Positions 32,301 through 44,162 of a stretch of 64,000 nucleotides of DNA are shown one piece after another. Each line of letters begins with the position of its first letter. The stretch's first letter is position 1. This stretch comes from Chloranthus sessilifolius (taxonomy: Eukaryota; Streptophyta; Magnoliopsida; Chloranthales; Chloranthaceae): contig CM037598.1 of the NCBI GenBank assembly GCA_021018995.1, positions 65,738,671-65,802,670 of the forward strand, given 5' to 3'. The notes beneath the pieces were generated by a model. That model worked only from the letters and a program-made list of their open reading frames with translations, was not told the DNA's origin and did no database searches. Both the position numbers and the translations under genes were made by a program.

Positions 32301-33460
32301 ATGGGGGTGGTGTCCTCCCGGTACCAATCACAGGTGAAGGGGGAGTGGGCATAGATGATGAGGACAGAGGAGGGTGAGAGAGAGATGGAGTAGGAGATGT
32401 GGTTAAGATAGGGGATCCTGGAGTAAAAGGTGGGGGAGCTGAGGTGGCTGCTGCAGTAGAGGTAATGACAGGCTCTGGGAGCACCTCTTTGGTAGCAGGG
32501 GTAGACCTTGGGACAGCTTCCTCAGCAGCTTGCTTGGGAGGGGCCTGAGCCTCAGCTTTCTTCTTTTCTGGGCCTCCATCAGGCTCCTGCTGATTCCCCA
32601 TTACCTCTTGAAAAAAGTAGTAGGGGCAAGGGTGGTAGTCCCCTCTGTTTTTGCTATCTTGTACCCCCCTTTCAAAAGTAGCTTGGTAATAACTCTGACA
32701 TAGGGGAGTGTGTGAGGCTTCTTGTTTTGCCCTAACTTCTCCACTAGATCTTTCATTGCCTCAAAGATGAGCCAGGCTGCATGGAAGCCATAGCCCATAG
32801 AAAACGAATAGACGGGATCAGCAATAGGAGCTCTCCTTTCCTGCTGATGGCCTGAGCAATAAATATTCTTTCTAAGGACCTGGTCAATGAAGAGGAGTTC
32901 AGGCTCCAATTCTCTTCTTCTGATTGAATCCCCTGAGGCCTTTAATCCTCTAGTCAAAGCCTTTGCAATTGTATCAATTGAGGCACTCAGGGGGGGCCAT
33001 ATCCACAGCTAAGGTCGAATGCAGTTGGGATGCCCAATACTTCTGCAATCATTTTAAGGCTTACTAACATCTCAAAATCGTCAATCAACACCAGCAAGCA
33101 TACTTGTCCATCCTTGTCTTTTTTTACCCTGATGTGTTGGTAAAAGAGTTGCACTAGCCTAGGGTAGGCTAGTGCTGGGATTCCTCTCATCAAGGGTGTC
33201 AGGCTAGCTTTGCTCATAAACTGCACGGCAGGAGTAGAGAGAGGCTCCTTCTTAAAGAATGGCAGGCCAAAAGCTATTTCAGGCTCCAAGGGGATTGAAG
33301 CCATGAGCTTTGAAGGAGTAGAAAACTCAGGGGTTGACTCCACCTCCTCAACCACTTCCTTCCCTTTTTTAGGTACCTTTGCAGTCTTGGCCTTCTTAGG
33401 GGTGGTCTCAAGAGGGGCCTTATCCTTGCTCTTTCTCTTTGGTGCACTCTTGGGGGCCAT
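29356..33460 (-). pseudogene. Element C env-like second ORF, broken
   Basis: From ATG 33460 (MAPKSAPKRKSKDKAP) a lysine-rich, nuclear-signal-like start leads into the conserved domain with YPRLVQLFYQHI and a following LKMIAEVLGIP segment. A frame change leads to 32957-32601 (LLFIDQVL, GYGFHAAWLIFEAMKDLV). Then come a proline/threonine/serine-rich linker (32601-31767), a predicted coiled coil (31187-30882, ELEKASTAVEKMKARLFEK), a lysine/proline-rich basic stretch (30694-30293) and an acidic-basic tail (29595-29356). I see no clear signal peptide or envelope membrane anchor. The name env-like reflects position only. The basic composition fits a nuclear or nucleic-acid-binding protein equally well. 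Element A carries a homologue. Confidence 0.7.
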
Positions 33461-33549
33461 TCCAAACTCTACCTTGAAAGATGAGAAAGGGAGATTGAGA
33501 TCTGAGTGCCTACCCTGAAATCCTAGGGTTTGGTTCGATCTGTCGCACA

Positions 33550-34200
33550 GGGCACCGCGAGATCTCTGAGCAGAGGGCAATAGATGGGGGTGATGCTAGG
33601 AACAAATCTGTTGATTCCTGGTGGGAATGATAGGTTGTAGAGTGGATGCTGGAGGAGAGAGGTAGAAGAGCGCCAAAAGCTAGGGTTTCACAGAGTGAAG
33701 AAGGAAGAGAATACTGGAAAGGGAGACAAACGCGAGATTAAAATACTTATCATGAAGCTCGGCGCGCTTTAGAACATCTGGTCACGGGATTGAAAATGAA
33801 CCTAGCGAAGGTGTTATTCAACTTGGATTGTACGACAATCTCCCAGGTTGACCTTGGAGCGCGCGATAGTATGTGAAGAATTCATGCGAATTGCGCGAGA
33901 GGTTCCCAGGTCTCCTTTTGGATTGCGCGAAAAGCTCTGAGGTTCACTTTGAATCTCGCGACAGCCTTTGAATCTCGCGGCAGCTAATGAAGTATTCTTT
34001 TTGAATTGCGCGAGAGTCTCCCAGGCTTCCTGCTGAACCTCGCGAGAACTAGTGAAATGCTTATTTGGATCGCGCGAGAGGTTCCTAGGTTTCCTTTTGA
34101 ACCTCGTGGCAGCCTTAGAATCTCGCGGCAGCTGATGAAGTATGCTCTTTGTATTGCGCAAGAGTCTCTCAGGCTTACTTTTGGACCCAGAGACAGCAAA
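33550..34200. repeat. Internal CG-rich motif array of element C
   Basis: Between 33850 and 34180 there are about eleven copies of TTGCGCGAGAGNTTCCCAGG and CTCGCGGCAGC-type words in two alternating forms (near 33857, 33891, 33935, 33955, 33975, 34007, 34040, 34072, 34105, 34125 and 34157). Three single sites lie near 33550, 33734 and 33762. The array is just upstream (minus sense) of the env-like ATG at 33460 and uses the motif of C's LTRs. The 134-residue ORF spanning it merely translates the repeats. Confidence 0.85.
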
Positions 34201-34613
34201 GTATAAAATAGAGAGCATGTGCTCCCTGTTCTGCCCTTTCCATGTGCTGTGGTTGGATCCTAGGCATGACTCTCACCACCAGGGGGTACCTCTAGACACA
34301 TTAAAATCAATCATTCAAGCAAAGACAACAAAAATCATCATCCAACACTGCGCATTCAAGCAAAAATCATCAATCCAAGAGCAGTAATCATCCAACCAAG
34401 CATAAAAAATTCAAAACTGACAGGTCCAGATTCAGGTGGGGCCACTAAAATTTCCTAGAGAATTTGAACAAAAGAAAGTAAGATAAATCTACCAAAACCA
34501 AAGTACATATGATACAATAATGACACACCTGTGTATCAGTTTAAAGAATGATCCCCTTGAAAGTGAATGGTGTCCATGGGTTCGACAGGTTTTTCAAAAC
34601 AAGGCTTAAGCCT

Positions 34614-35987
34614 CTAACCATTCACCTTCAAGGTTTTCCCAGACTTGGGATCCTTGATTTCTACAGCACTAGATGGGGAAACATGCATGACAATGTAGGG
34701 ACCTTCCCATCTGGATTTTAATTTGCCAGGAAAAAATTTAAGTTTGGAGTTAAACAACCAAACCTTGTTACCAGCTATGAAGCTCTTTCTCAACAGCTCC
34801 TTGTCAAAGAAAGCTTTTGACCTTTCCTTGTAGATCCGGGCATTGGCATACGCATCCATCCTTAGCTCATCCAATTCTGACAGCTGTAGCAACCTGTGAT
34901 GACCAGCAGAAGTTAGGTCTAGATTTAAATGTTTAATGGCCCAATAGGCCCTATGTTCTAACTCTACTGGGAGATGACAAGCCTTGTCATAAACTAGTCT
35001 GAAAGGGGACATACCAATGGGAGTCTTATAGGCAGTCCTATAAGCCCACAGTGCATCATTAAGCTTTTCAGCCCAGCCCTTTCTGTCAGTCCTCACAGTC
35101 TTCTCAAGGATGTGCTTGATCTCCTTATTAGAAATTTCAACTTGTCCACTGGTTTGTGGGTGGTAGGGAGTAGCAATCCTATGGGTGAGAGAATATTTCT
35201 TGAGCAAGCTCTCAAAATTTCTGTTGCAGAAATGGCTACCCCCATCATTGATAATGGCTCTAGGGGTGCCAAATCTTGAGAAGATATTCTGCTTTATAAA
35301 CTTGAGGACAACCTGATTATCATTAGTTTTTGTAGCAATGGCTTCTACCCATTTTGAAACATAATCCACTGCCACTAAGATGAAATGATAACCATTTGAA
35401 GGAGGAAAATGGCCCATGAAGTCAATACCTTAGACATCAAATAGTTCCACGACAAGGATGGGCTACAAAGGCATTGAGTTTCTTTTGGACAACCCTCCTA
35501 ATTTTTGACATCTTTCACAGGTCCTGCAGTGTGTATTGGCATCTCTGAATAAAGAAGGCCAATAGAACCCACACTGCAAGATTTTGTCAGCTATTTTTCT
35601 TCCACTAAAGTGGCCTCCACAGGCATTTTCATGGCACATAGCCAGAATACTGGGAACATCACTCTCAGGAATACACTTTCGGATGATTTTGTTTGCACAA
35701 TACTTGTATAAGCAAGGTTCCTCCCAGAAAAAGAATTTGACCTGTGAGAAAAATAGGTCTTTGTCCATTTTGGTCCAATGGGCAGGAATCTTGCCTATAA
35801 CTAGATAATTGACTATGTGTGCATACCAAGGAACCAAGGATTGGATGGCAAACAATTGCTCATCCGGGAAAACATCATTTATAGCAAGGTCATCAACACC
35901 TTTTTCCAACACAATTCTGGACAAGTGGTCAGCCACCACATCTTTTACACCCTTTTTATCCTTGATTTCAATGTCAAACTCCTGCAA
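34614..35987 (-). pseudogene. Element C integrase
   Basis: On the minus strand 35987-35463 holds the end of the RNase H connection and the HHCC zinc domain (CHENACGGHFSGRKI... HCRTCERCQ). After a stop, 35417-34614 holds the DDE core: D in [13 protein letters not shown] in [11 protein letters not shown], and E in [16 protein letters not shown]. The C-terminal part has [16 protein letters not shown] and [12 protein letters not shown], the usual DNA-binding end of gypsy integrases. No chromodomain follows. All catalytic residues remain, but in-frame stops between the zinc domain and core break it. Confidence 0.9.
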
Positions 35988-35996
35988 CAGGAGTAT

Positions 35997-36374
35997 CTAT
36001 CTAATCAACCTGGGCTTAGCATCCTTCTTGGACAGTAGGTACTTCAATGCTGAGTGGTCAGTGAAGATTACAGTTTTAGACCCAAGTAGGTAAGGTCTAA
36101 ATTTGACCACAACAAAAACCACTGTCAGAAGCTCTTTCTCAGTTGTGGTATAATTCAGCTGAGCTTCAGCAAGTGATTTGCTGAGATAGGCAATGACCAC
36201 AGGCAGCTTATCTTTTCTCTGGCCCAAAATGGCACCTATTTCTAGGTCGGATGCATCACACATCAACTCAAAGGACAGTGTATAGTCAGGTGTTTGGAGT
36301 ACAGGGGCAGAGGTGAGGCAAATTTTCAAAGTTTCAAAAGCCTCAAGACATTCAGCAGAAAAGTCAAAGGGCAC
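35997..36374 (-). pseudogene. Element C RNase H
   Basis: The motifs C-D-A-S-D-L-E-I-G-A-I-L-G-Q, AYLSKSLAEAQLNYTTTEKE-L and FTDHSALKYLLSKKDAKPRLIR are those of Ty3/gypsy RNase H. It keeps the frame of RT and integrase, with stops at both edges (36375-36377 and 35994-35996). Confidence 0.9.
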
Positions 36375-36377
36375 ATC

Positions 36378-37250
36378 CTAGCAAAGCAGGTGGCACAATG
36401 GTTTAACAATTTTGCTGAAGTCTTTGATGAACCTCCTGTAGAATCCAGCATGTCCAAGGAATGATCTGATTTGTTTGACTGTTCTTGGAGGGGGAAAATT
36501 TACAATGAGATCAACTTTGGCCTTGTCCACATCAATTCCATCTTTAGAGACTACATGGCCCAACACAATAGCTTGCGTTACCATGAAGTGGTTCTTTTCC
36601 CAACTTAAGACCAAATTGATCTCCTCACATCTTTGCAAGACCAGGTGGAGGTGTTGCAGACATTGGCCAAAACTGTCCCCATACACAGAAAAATCATCCA
36701 TAAAAATTTCTAAGAATTTGTCAATCATATTAGAGAATATGGCATACATACACCTCTGAAAGGTGGCTGGGGCATTACACAGCCCAAAAGGCATCCTTCT
36801 ATAAGCAAAGGTGCCAAAAGGACAAGTAAATGTAGTTTTCTCTTAATCAAGAGGGTGCACAGGGATCTGGTTGTACCCTGAGTACCCATCAAGAAAATAG
36901 TAAAAAGCTTTCCCAGCCAACTTATCCAAAATTTGATCAATAAAGGGGAGAAGGAAGTGGTCTTTTCTAGTCTTGGAGTTGAGCTTTCGATAATGGATGC
37001 AAACTCTCTAGCCAGTGGTCTCCCTGGCTAATCTCAGCTCTCCAGACTCAGTTGTGATAACTGTTATGCCAGATTTCTTGGATACCACTTGGATAGGTGC
37101 CACCCATTCAGAATCAGAAATGGGGTAAATTACCCCAGCATCTAGCAATTTGATGATTTCTTTTAGGACCACCTCCTGCATGTGAGGATTCAGTTTCCTC
37201 TGCATTTCCCTGGAGGGTGTTGAGCCCTCCTCTAGATGGATCCTGTGCAT
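36378..37250 (-). pseudogene. Element C reverse transcriptase
   Basis: Typical gypsy RT motifs in order: LLDAGVIYPISDSEWVAPIQ, VCIHYRKLN (after a stop near 37006), YSGYNQIPVHPLD, MPFGLCNAPATFQRCM, the catalytic F-M-D-D within IFMDDFSVYG, and LGHVVSKDGIDVDKAK. A second stop replaces a codon near 36845. The single frame with two or three nonsense changes suggests fairly recent decay. It copied element RNA in the virus-like particle and may have served A and B too (inference). Confidence 0.92.
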
Positions 37251-37484
37251 ATAGATTGATGCATCAATCCCTCCTAGATTAGCAATGGTCTAGCCAATTG
37301 CCTTCTTGTGCTTCCTCAAAACTGTTAGCAATTCCTCCTCTTGCTCATTGGTAAGAGAAGAGGAGATAATTATAGGAAGTTTTTCATCTTTCTCAAGGAA
37401 AGCGTATTTCAATGTCTCTGGAAGTTTCTTGAGTTCCAGATCAGGGGCTTGTTGGATGGATGGCAGGATTGGTGGTTTGTTAGT

Positions 37485-38110
37485 TTAAGGAAGAGGCAGC
37501 AATGTAGGTTTCCAAATGGAATGCTGCACTAAGCCCACAGAAGACTTCAATGTGGTCATGTATTCTGGCATTAAAGCTGGGCTTTCTTCCTCTACCATGT
37601 TCCAAACTTTAGTTAAACTTGTGACAATATTGCTCCACTGCAGCAGAGTGGGCAGTTCTTCTTTAACAACTTCTTCTAGTACATCCACTGCAAAGCATTC
37701 CTCATTGTCCAGCTGAGGGTACTTTGCACTGTTGTACACATTAACATCAACTTTCATATGACTAAAAGTTACCTCCATGATCCCAGACTTGCATTGAATG
37801 CATGCATTGGCAGTGGCCAAGAATGGTATGCCCAAAATGATAAATATAGGGGATGTACTCTTGTTACAGCCCATGACCAAAACAAGGAAGTCTACAGGGT
37901 AGAAGAACTTTCCACCCCTACCAAGACATCCTCAACCACTCCCATGGGTCTCCTTTCAGACCTATCAGCCATCAACAACACAATGGGGGTGGGTTTTAGC
38001 TCCCCCAAACCTAGCTGTTGATACACACTGTATGGCAGCAGGTTAACACTGGCTCCAAGGTCTAGAAGGGCCCTTCCAATTGTGTGGTCTCCGATTATAC
38101 AGGGAGTAGT
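37485..38110 (-). pseudogene. Element C protease
   Basis: The retropepsin active site reads L-L-D-L-G-A-S-V-N-L-L-P-Y near 38070-38030, the D-L-G-A form usual in Athila-like elements. It is followed by LGLGELKPTPIVLLMADRS. A stop comes near 37888, and the later I-F-I-I-L-G-I-P-F-L-A-T-A-N-A segment (37850-37806), with the family glycine-proline pair, is in the ORF 37880-37485. The linker to RT is acidic. Confidence 0.85.
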
Positions 38111-38125
38111 GGGTATCCATGGGTC

Positions 38126-40170
38126 TTACAAGTTCTCAGGCATTGTCATGTTTAATATAGAATTAACTGTATCAGTTGCAAAGACCTTTTTGGACAAATA
38201 GCCTCTGGCCTTCCTTTTCTGAGTATAAAAGTCTTTCAGAAATTTTGCATAGGCTGGGACCTGTCGGATTGTATCAAGCAGGAGTAAATTGATTTTTACC
38301 TGCTTAAAGGTCTCCATCATTTCCTCTATCTGTGCATTTCTCTTATCAAAAGGGGCAGGGCCACTCAAAGCTTGAGGAAATGGTAGCTGAGGTACTGCTG
38401 GTTCCTCAGCTGCAAGCCTATGACTGAACTTTAGTTTTTTTCTTTTTTCATCTTTTATTTCCTGCTGAGGCTCAACTACAGCCTCTTTATTTTTCCCTTG
38501 TTGAAGGGTAGCAGGCAACTCCATGCTCTGTGCTCTAACAAAGTCTCTTCCACTTTCACTCGACAGTTCTTTGAGAATGACCTCTCCTTGTTCCTTTCCC
38601 ACCTGGTTGTCTACCAGCCTGCCAGACCTCAGGGTTATGATGGCATTAGCACCCTCAAAACTTGAGGAGCCTTCTCCAATCGAATATTGACCCTTAGGGT
38701 TAGCCACTGGCTGGCTTGGCAACCTGCCATCTTCTCTTCTGGCCAAGGAATTGGCTATTTGGCTTAGCTGTTCTTCTATTTTCTTTATGCTTTGACTGTG
38801 AGAAGTCACAATCTGAGTCAAGGGTCCAAGGCTTTGCAATTGGGTCAAAACCTAATCCTCAAAAGAAGCATTTCGGGGCTGAGGTGGAGGAATTACCAAC
38901 TGATTTTACTGCTGGGGCAGCTGTTGATGTTGAAAATTTGACCTTGGGGCATATCCCTGGTTAAACTACTGCTGTGGCCTTTGAGGTAAGGCCAACATTT
39001 GTTGTGGTTACATATAATTGTCTTGTCTCCACCTCAAATTTGGCTAGTCTCTCCATTGGTAACCAGCATTTTGGTGCTGGTATCCATATGACTGTTTGTT
39101 GTAGCCACCAGATTGTTCCTGTCCAAATGATTGGGTAGCAGCAGCCTGTTCCATCACATACTCAGGATATTGCCTTGCAGATGGGTCCTGTTCCACTGTG
39201 TGTTGTGGAGATTGGCATATCAGACATGCCTCCATCACTTGTGCAACTAATCTGGGCTGCGTCACAGTTAAAAGTTTATCAAACTTATCAGAGAGATTGG
39301 CCATCTGCATTCTCAGGTCATCATTTCCCCTAACTTCATACATCTTTCCTTTGGAAGTTTCAACAAGCCCCAGCTTAAGAGGAAGCTATTGAACAATTCT
39401 AGATGAGGACATCTTTTGAAAAGCATTTTCACTGATGACCTTGAACAAGTCCCATGCCTCATCAGCTGTTTTATGCATGTACGTTCCACCACAAGACGCA
39501 TCTACCATGTCTCTGCTTTTCTCATCAATCCCATTATAGAAGCGCTGGACAAGCTGCCATTCCAGGATCTTGTGGTAGGGACATTGTTTGAGCATCTCCT
39601 TAAATCTGTCCCAGGATTGATTAAAATCCTCAGTTGGGATTGGGCAAAAACAAGTATTGCTTTCCTCAACTGGCTAGTTTTGGTCTCTAGGAAAAATTTG
39701 GTCAGAAATCTTGTCTGTAGGTCTTTCCAAGAAGTGATGCTGTTGTTTGGGAGAGTAGCTAACCAGGTGCTGGCCCTGTCCATTAGGGAGAAAGGAAAGA
39801 GCCTTAGCCTAATGGCTTCTGGTCCCAAACCAGCAATGGAGAATGTTGTGCACAGGGCCAAGAATTGGTCAATGTGCTTGTAAGAGTCTTCCTTGCTAAG
39901 CCCATGGAAAGAGGGAAGCATTTGGATGATGGAGGTTTTAATCTCATAGTTTCCCTGAACATTTGGGAATTGAATGCTGAATGGAGAATTATAATCATCA
40001 GGAGCATTCAATTCCTTCAATGTTCTGGGTTGCTCTTCACCCATGACTGCTGTCTCAATTTCAGTAGGGGGCTCGACTGTGGTGTGTCTGTGCCTTCTCG
40101 GTCTTCTACCCTTTTCTATCTCAGGGTTAGGAGGCTTTAATATAGGACTGAGGGATCTCCTTTCTAACAT
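38126..40170 (-). pseudogene. Element C gag and gag-pol linker
   Basis: From about 40170 (or M-G-E-E at 40044) it encodes the gag domain: YEIKTSIIQMLPSFHGL, LRLFPFSLMDRASTWLATLP, SITSWKDLQTRFLTKFF. A frame change near 39640 leads to 39595-39386 (RDMVDASCGGTYMHKTADEA). 39343-39044 follows, with a degenerate knuckle C-L-I-C-x4-H-x4-D (last Cys lost). Then 38848-38126 has the coiled end (IKKIEEQLSQIANSLARRE) and the pol start ANAIITLRSGRLVDNQ. Two or more frameshifts break it. Confidence 0.85.
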
Positions 40171-40467
40171 GCACACACACCAACAACAGGGAAGACTACT
40201 CGCAGACACATTGCACTTAACAAAATTACAACTATCCTAATCAACTGCTATGGAATTTTCAAAGGAGAAATAAACTGACGTTTTGAGGGTTAAAGAAGTG
40301 CAAACAGAGGTAGTTAAACTCCCAGTGCAATTCTACTGTCCTTCTCTGCTACTGTCCAGATCTGTAAGAAAATTTTCAAATATAAATCAGCAGTATCAAT
40401 TATTCACAAGCACAACTATCAAAGAATAAAGAATACAAAAATCTAGGGTCTACAAATAGATCAAGAT

Positions 40468-40485
40468 TCCCCGACAGCGGCGCCA
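40468..40485 (-). other. Primer-binding site of element C
   Basis: On the minus strand TGGCGCCGCTGTCGGGGA, two differences from the tRNA-Asp-complementary site, 6 bases inside the 5' LTR. Confidence 0.88.
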
Positions 40486-40491
40486 AAAAAT

Positions 40492-42889
40492 TGTTAAGGT
40501 ATTTTAAGTGCTTGCTACTGACTTTATTGGAGACAGTGATAGGAATGAGGTTAGTGAAAATAAATCAAAGGTGGATTGAAAACTACGGAGCAGCAAGCTT
40601 AAAGATACAGGGCCTGCTGTAGCAAGTTTTAATAAGTAAGAGTTTGTCCCACAGGGAAAGTTGATCTAAAGCTCCAAGGGAGTTATCTTTAGTAGGCCCT
40701 CCAGATCTGACTACAGATCTAGCAACCATAAATGGAAGGTGATTTAAGGTCACTATTATCTAAATCCTAAGGTACCTTAATGTCTAAACTACAGAAATGG
40801 TTAAGAAAGAGGATAGCGTGTAAGAAAATAAATATAAAAGGGTGAGAAGTATGCTATTAGATATAGATCTGATGGGCCTTATAACTCAGACTCAGATCTG
40901 CTGCTATAAAAATCCTGTCCAATGGCTACATTATCACCAAAGAGGAAAAATGATCCAACTCACCCCTGTGCCATGGTCCAATCCCTTATGGCTATAACCT
41001 ATCCACTTAAATGGTCACAGACTATCCAATAGGGGAACCACAATCCAGAGATGGGTCAGAACAAGTTTATCATTGTAGGCACTACTTCATCCAGGCTACC
41101 AGCTCAAAAAATCCATAGGAACCTTAACCTCTAAAGTTCTGTGTGTGGGGCTGGGCCTACAACGTGCACTAGCCTGGACACATAGAACCAGCAATAGTTT
41201 GAGTACTAGCTTTTAAGCTTAGCATTCCTTTGCTTTAGAAAGACAAAGAATGATCCGAACCACAAGCCTACAATCTCTACAGCTAGATCAGATCTGCCAT
41301 CTGATGGTGGGTCTATACAAATACAGGGGAGTCTGTCTTTGCACAATCTCTCACAAGGCTACAAGCACTAGTGCAGAGAAGAAGAATCTGCCTTAGATCT
41401 GTGGATTGGCCTCACCCTAGGGCTATAATTTGTCCACTTAAATGGTCACAGACTATCCACAGAGGTTATCCTCCTCACAGAGGTCTAAGACAAAACAAGA
41501 ACATTGCTGCCGCCCCTATGTTCACAAGACTACCAGCACAAGCTCCCATGGGGATTCAGATTTAGTGGATCCTGTGGTGGGGCTAGGCCTGCAATGTGCC
41601 TAACCTAGACACACAGGTCACTTGGATGTAAATAAACCTTAAAAATAATCCTCCATTTCTTACAATAAAACATAGCAATGGAGGATCTCAAGGCAACAGC
41701 CTTGTACAGAACAACTCACAAAACACCAGTCCCATACATGCATAAAATCCTATTATAAAATCCATTAGAACTATTCCATATAGACATACAAAGGCATAGC
41801 CAGCAAGTGCTGGACTATGGAGAGAAGAAAAAGTGAAACTTCCTAAACCCTAACATTAGCCTACTGTAATTCTACAGTTGATTGAAGGAGTACAGAAGTC
41901 AAGTCCTTAAACCTAAGCTAGGCTTAGGCTTATATAGCAGTCGGCTCTCTGTGAATTGGGGTTAGGAAAACTCTAATTTATCAATGTTATCGTGGCCCAT
42001 TTCTGTTCCTTAGATGCCTCAGGGCGTGTGCACGAAGATTGGAGCATTGGAGTGCGTGCCCTAGTTGCTGAAAGTTCCCAGATTGCCCCTGCAGAAGTGG
42101 GGGAGAAGTTAGGAACCCGAGCTTCGCTGGGTAAAAAGGCTTTCCAGGTCTTATCGCGTGATAGAAATGGCGTCGTGGGGTTGGTTTGACTTGAAGCTCT
42201 TGCCGTTGCGGGCTTGGTACTTTGATCATCGCGTGGATGCTCTGGTCGCCGCGGGATTGCTCTTTCCATTTGAATGGCACGAGAATTGCGCGCGTAGTTC
42301 GTTCCTTGATGAATCCCGCGACGATCCTCACGAAGAAATAATGTGCATGGGCTTCTAGATTGCGCGAGAAGTTCCTTGAAAGTTTGTATCTCACGGCCAC
42401 TGCGCGAAAGCTACGCGCAGGATTGCCTGGAGCTCACTCTCTTCTGTGAATCACGCGAAGATTGAAGACTAATTTCTTGAGCTACGCGAGACTGCACGAG
42501 TGCTGTGTGAGCGCTTATGACTGAGCCTCACGAGAACCGTGCGAAGTCTGCTTTTCAATTCTCATCATCAAATCGCTGAATGAATGACGAAGGCTGCATG
42601 ACAGTTGGTCCTTGTTCAATTGAACCCTGCGACATCTGTGTGAGGCATTATTCTTGATATTTTTCTGCTTTTCTGTGCCTATGCTGCAGCCAATTCTCTG
42701 TCTGGGTTCAACCTCCTTTCTTCTGAGGAACTTCTGGGATAACAGTAGGCTTCTTGACATGGTTAGGGCCTTATTTGTAGCTGCTGCTTATTACCTACAG
42801 GATAGACTTAAAACACATTTATTAAATGATTAAGGGTCTAACAGAGATTAAGTTAAGGGGTGAAAAGTGGTTCTTTTCAGGTCTTAACA
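40492..42889 (-). repeat. Element C 5' LTR
   Basis: Plus-strand ends TGTTAAGGTATT and GTCTTAACA equal those of the 3' LTR. It is 80 bases longer, almost all of it in the replaced block 42435-42614 inside the CG-rich array (42165-42650). Confidence 0.92.
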
Positions 42890-42894
42890 CCTCA

Positions 42895-44162
42895 CCATCA
42901 CCACCACTTGAGATGGCAGATGGTTTCCATACCCCTCTGTCTCCTCGACCTCCATCTCCTTTCCCATGGGTTGAGACTACATCCATCCACCCACCTACTG
43001 TTGCACCTCCGGTAATCATATTTTTCACGGGCCCCATTGTTACACCGAAGCGTGTACCCGCCCCATCCACTTCTATCACATCTTTTGTACTCCCCACCAT
43101 GTTCTTTCCCAACACCTTCGACATTGGTGTCAGTGGTTATAGTGGCCTCTTAGATGAGGCCATTCATGGAAGCACTGCCCCACTAGTGGACCCCCTTTTC
43201 CCGAGCACATCTCATCTCACGGTGGAGCAACACCTTCATGCTATAGAGGTGGGCAGCCCGAAATCCATGCTGAGCTCGCCTCTATGAGAGATTGTTGCAT
43301 GAGACTTTGGGGGGAATTTATTTATTATTGTCACGAACGGGTTCGAGTGGTCCTCCCAGGATGATGGACCTGCTCCTCCGTCTAGTTCACCTCCCCCTAC
43401 ACCTCCCGCTGATGACTCCTTCATCAAAGATGGCTCTGCCATAGCCCCACCTAAGGTCCCTCCTACGGAGCCTGCTGCTCCGACTCCCCCACCAACATCA
43501 GGAGAGTCGGAAGCCAGCATCACTCCCGGGCCTATTGAGTTAGAGGATCCCAGCTCCTCCTACCCAGTCTCATAGGGGATTGTGCAAGAGGTGACTAAGG
43601 ATGGGACCTCTTTTGATTTGGTTGTGCGCCACGAGGGTCCACTTGGCCTCGTGGTGTCTGACCCCTCGACCTGGGCCGTTGTTCCTTTCCGAGGTAAAAC
43701 TGCTCGGTCCCGGATCGTGGTAGATGCCACTCTTGTCCACGCTTTGGGAGTGTACACCGATGCACTCTAGAAGAACTCTTTAGGACCAACGCTGCATTAG
43801 CCACTGAGAGATCAATGATAGTTTCTCTTCAGGAGAATTGGCTTACACTAAAAAAGGACCACGAGGAGGTTAAGCTCAAATTGAAATATGAGGAGTACTA
43901 CCGTAGGGTGGATGCTAGATCTTTTGCGAAAGCTGCCTTGAAGCATACTCGGGATCATCTTCAATGGAAGAAAGATATGACCAACTTGCGTAACCAATTG
44001 TCTCCCATTTTCCTTGATACTGATGATGATGATTTAGGTGGTTCCACCTTCCTCTCTCATGGGAAGGGTGCACCCTCGCAGCCGCCCCCCCCCCCCCCCC
44101 CTCTTCATTTACCTGAAAGAGGAAAGAGGGATAGACGAAATTATTTGTCTTGTGTGGGCTGA
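42895..44162 (+). pseudogene. Element A env-like ORF, 3' part
   Basis: The frame 42826-43287 is rich in Pro, Ser and Thr (PLSPRPPSPFPW). After stops it continues as 43582-43770 and as 43815-44162, where LTLKKDHEEVKLKLKYEEYY and MTNLRNQL look like a coiled coil. A proline run coded by a 17-base C tract (44085-44101) and a basic end RGKRDRRN follow. The order Pro-rich, coiled coil, basic tail is the same as in C's env-like ORF. Two or more stops or frameshifts break it. Confidence 0.6.

Larger units (their letters stand above)
25222..42889 (-). mobile_element. Element C: full-coding Athila-like LTR retrotransposon
   Basis: Two LTRs (5' LTR 40492-42889, 3' LTR 25222-27539) lie around a minus-strand element. 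In order it has a tRNA-Asp primer site, gag, protease, RT, RNase H, integrase, a CG-rich motif array, an env-like ORF, a conserved 3' block and a polypurine tract. The flanks CTTCA (25217-25221) and CCTCA (42890-42894) are probably the 5-bp target duplication with one change. The pol reading keeps one frame but has at least five stops. It is inserted head-to-tail opposite to A, in A's env-like ORF, and is about 17.7 kb long. Confidence 0.93.

Noticed and set aside
33814..34218. 134-residue minus-strand ORF
   Set aside because: It is the translation of the repeated motif array; the repeated peptide reflects DNA repeats.
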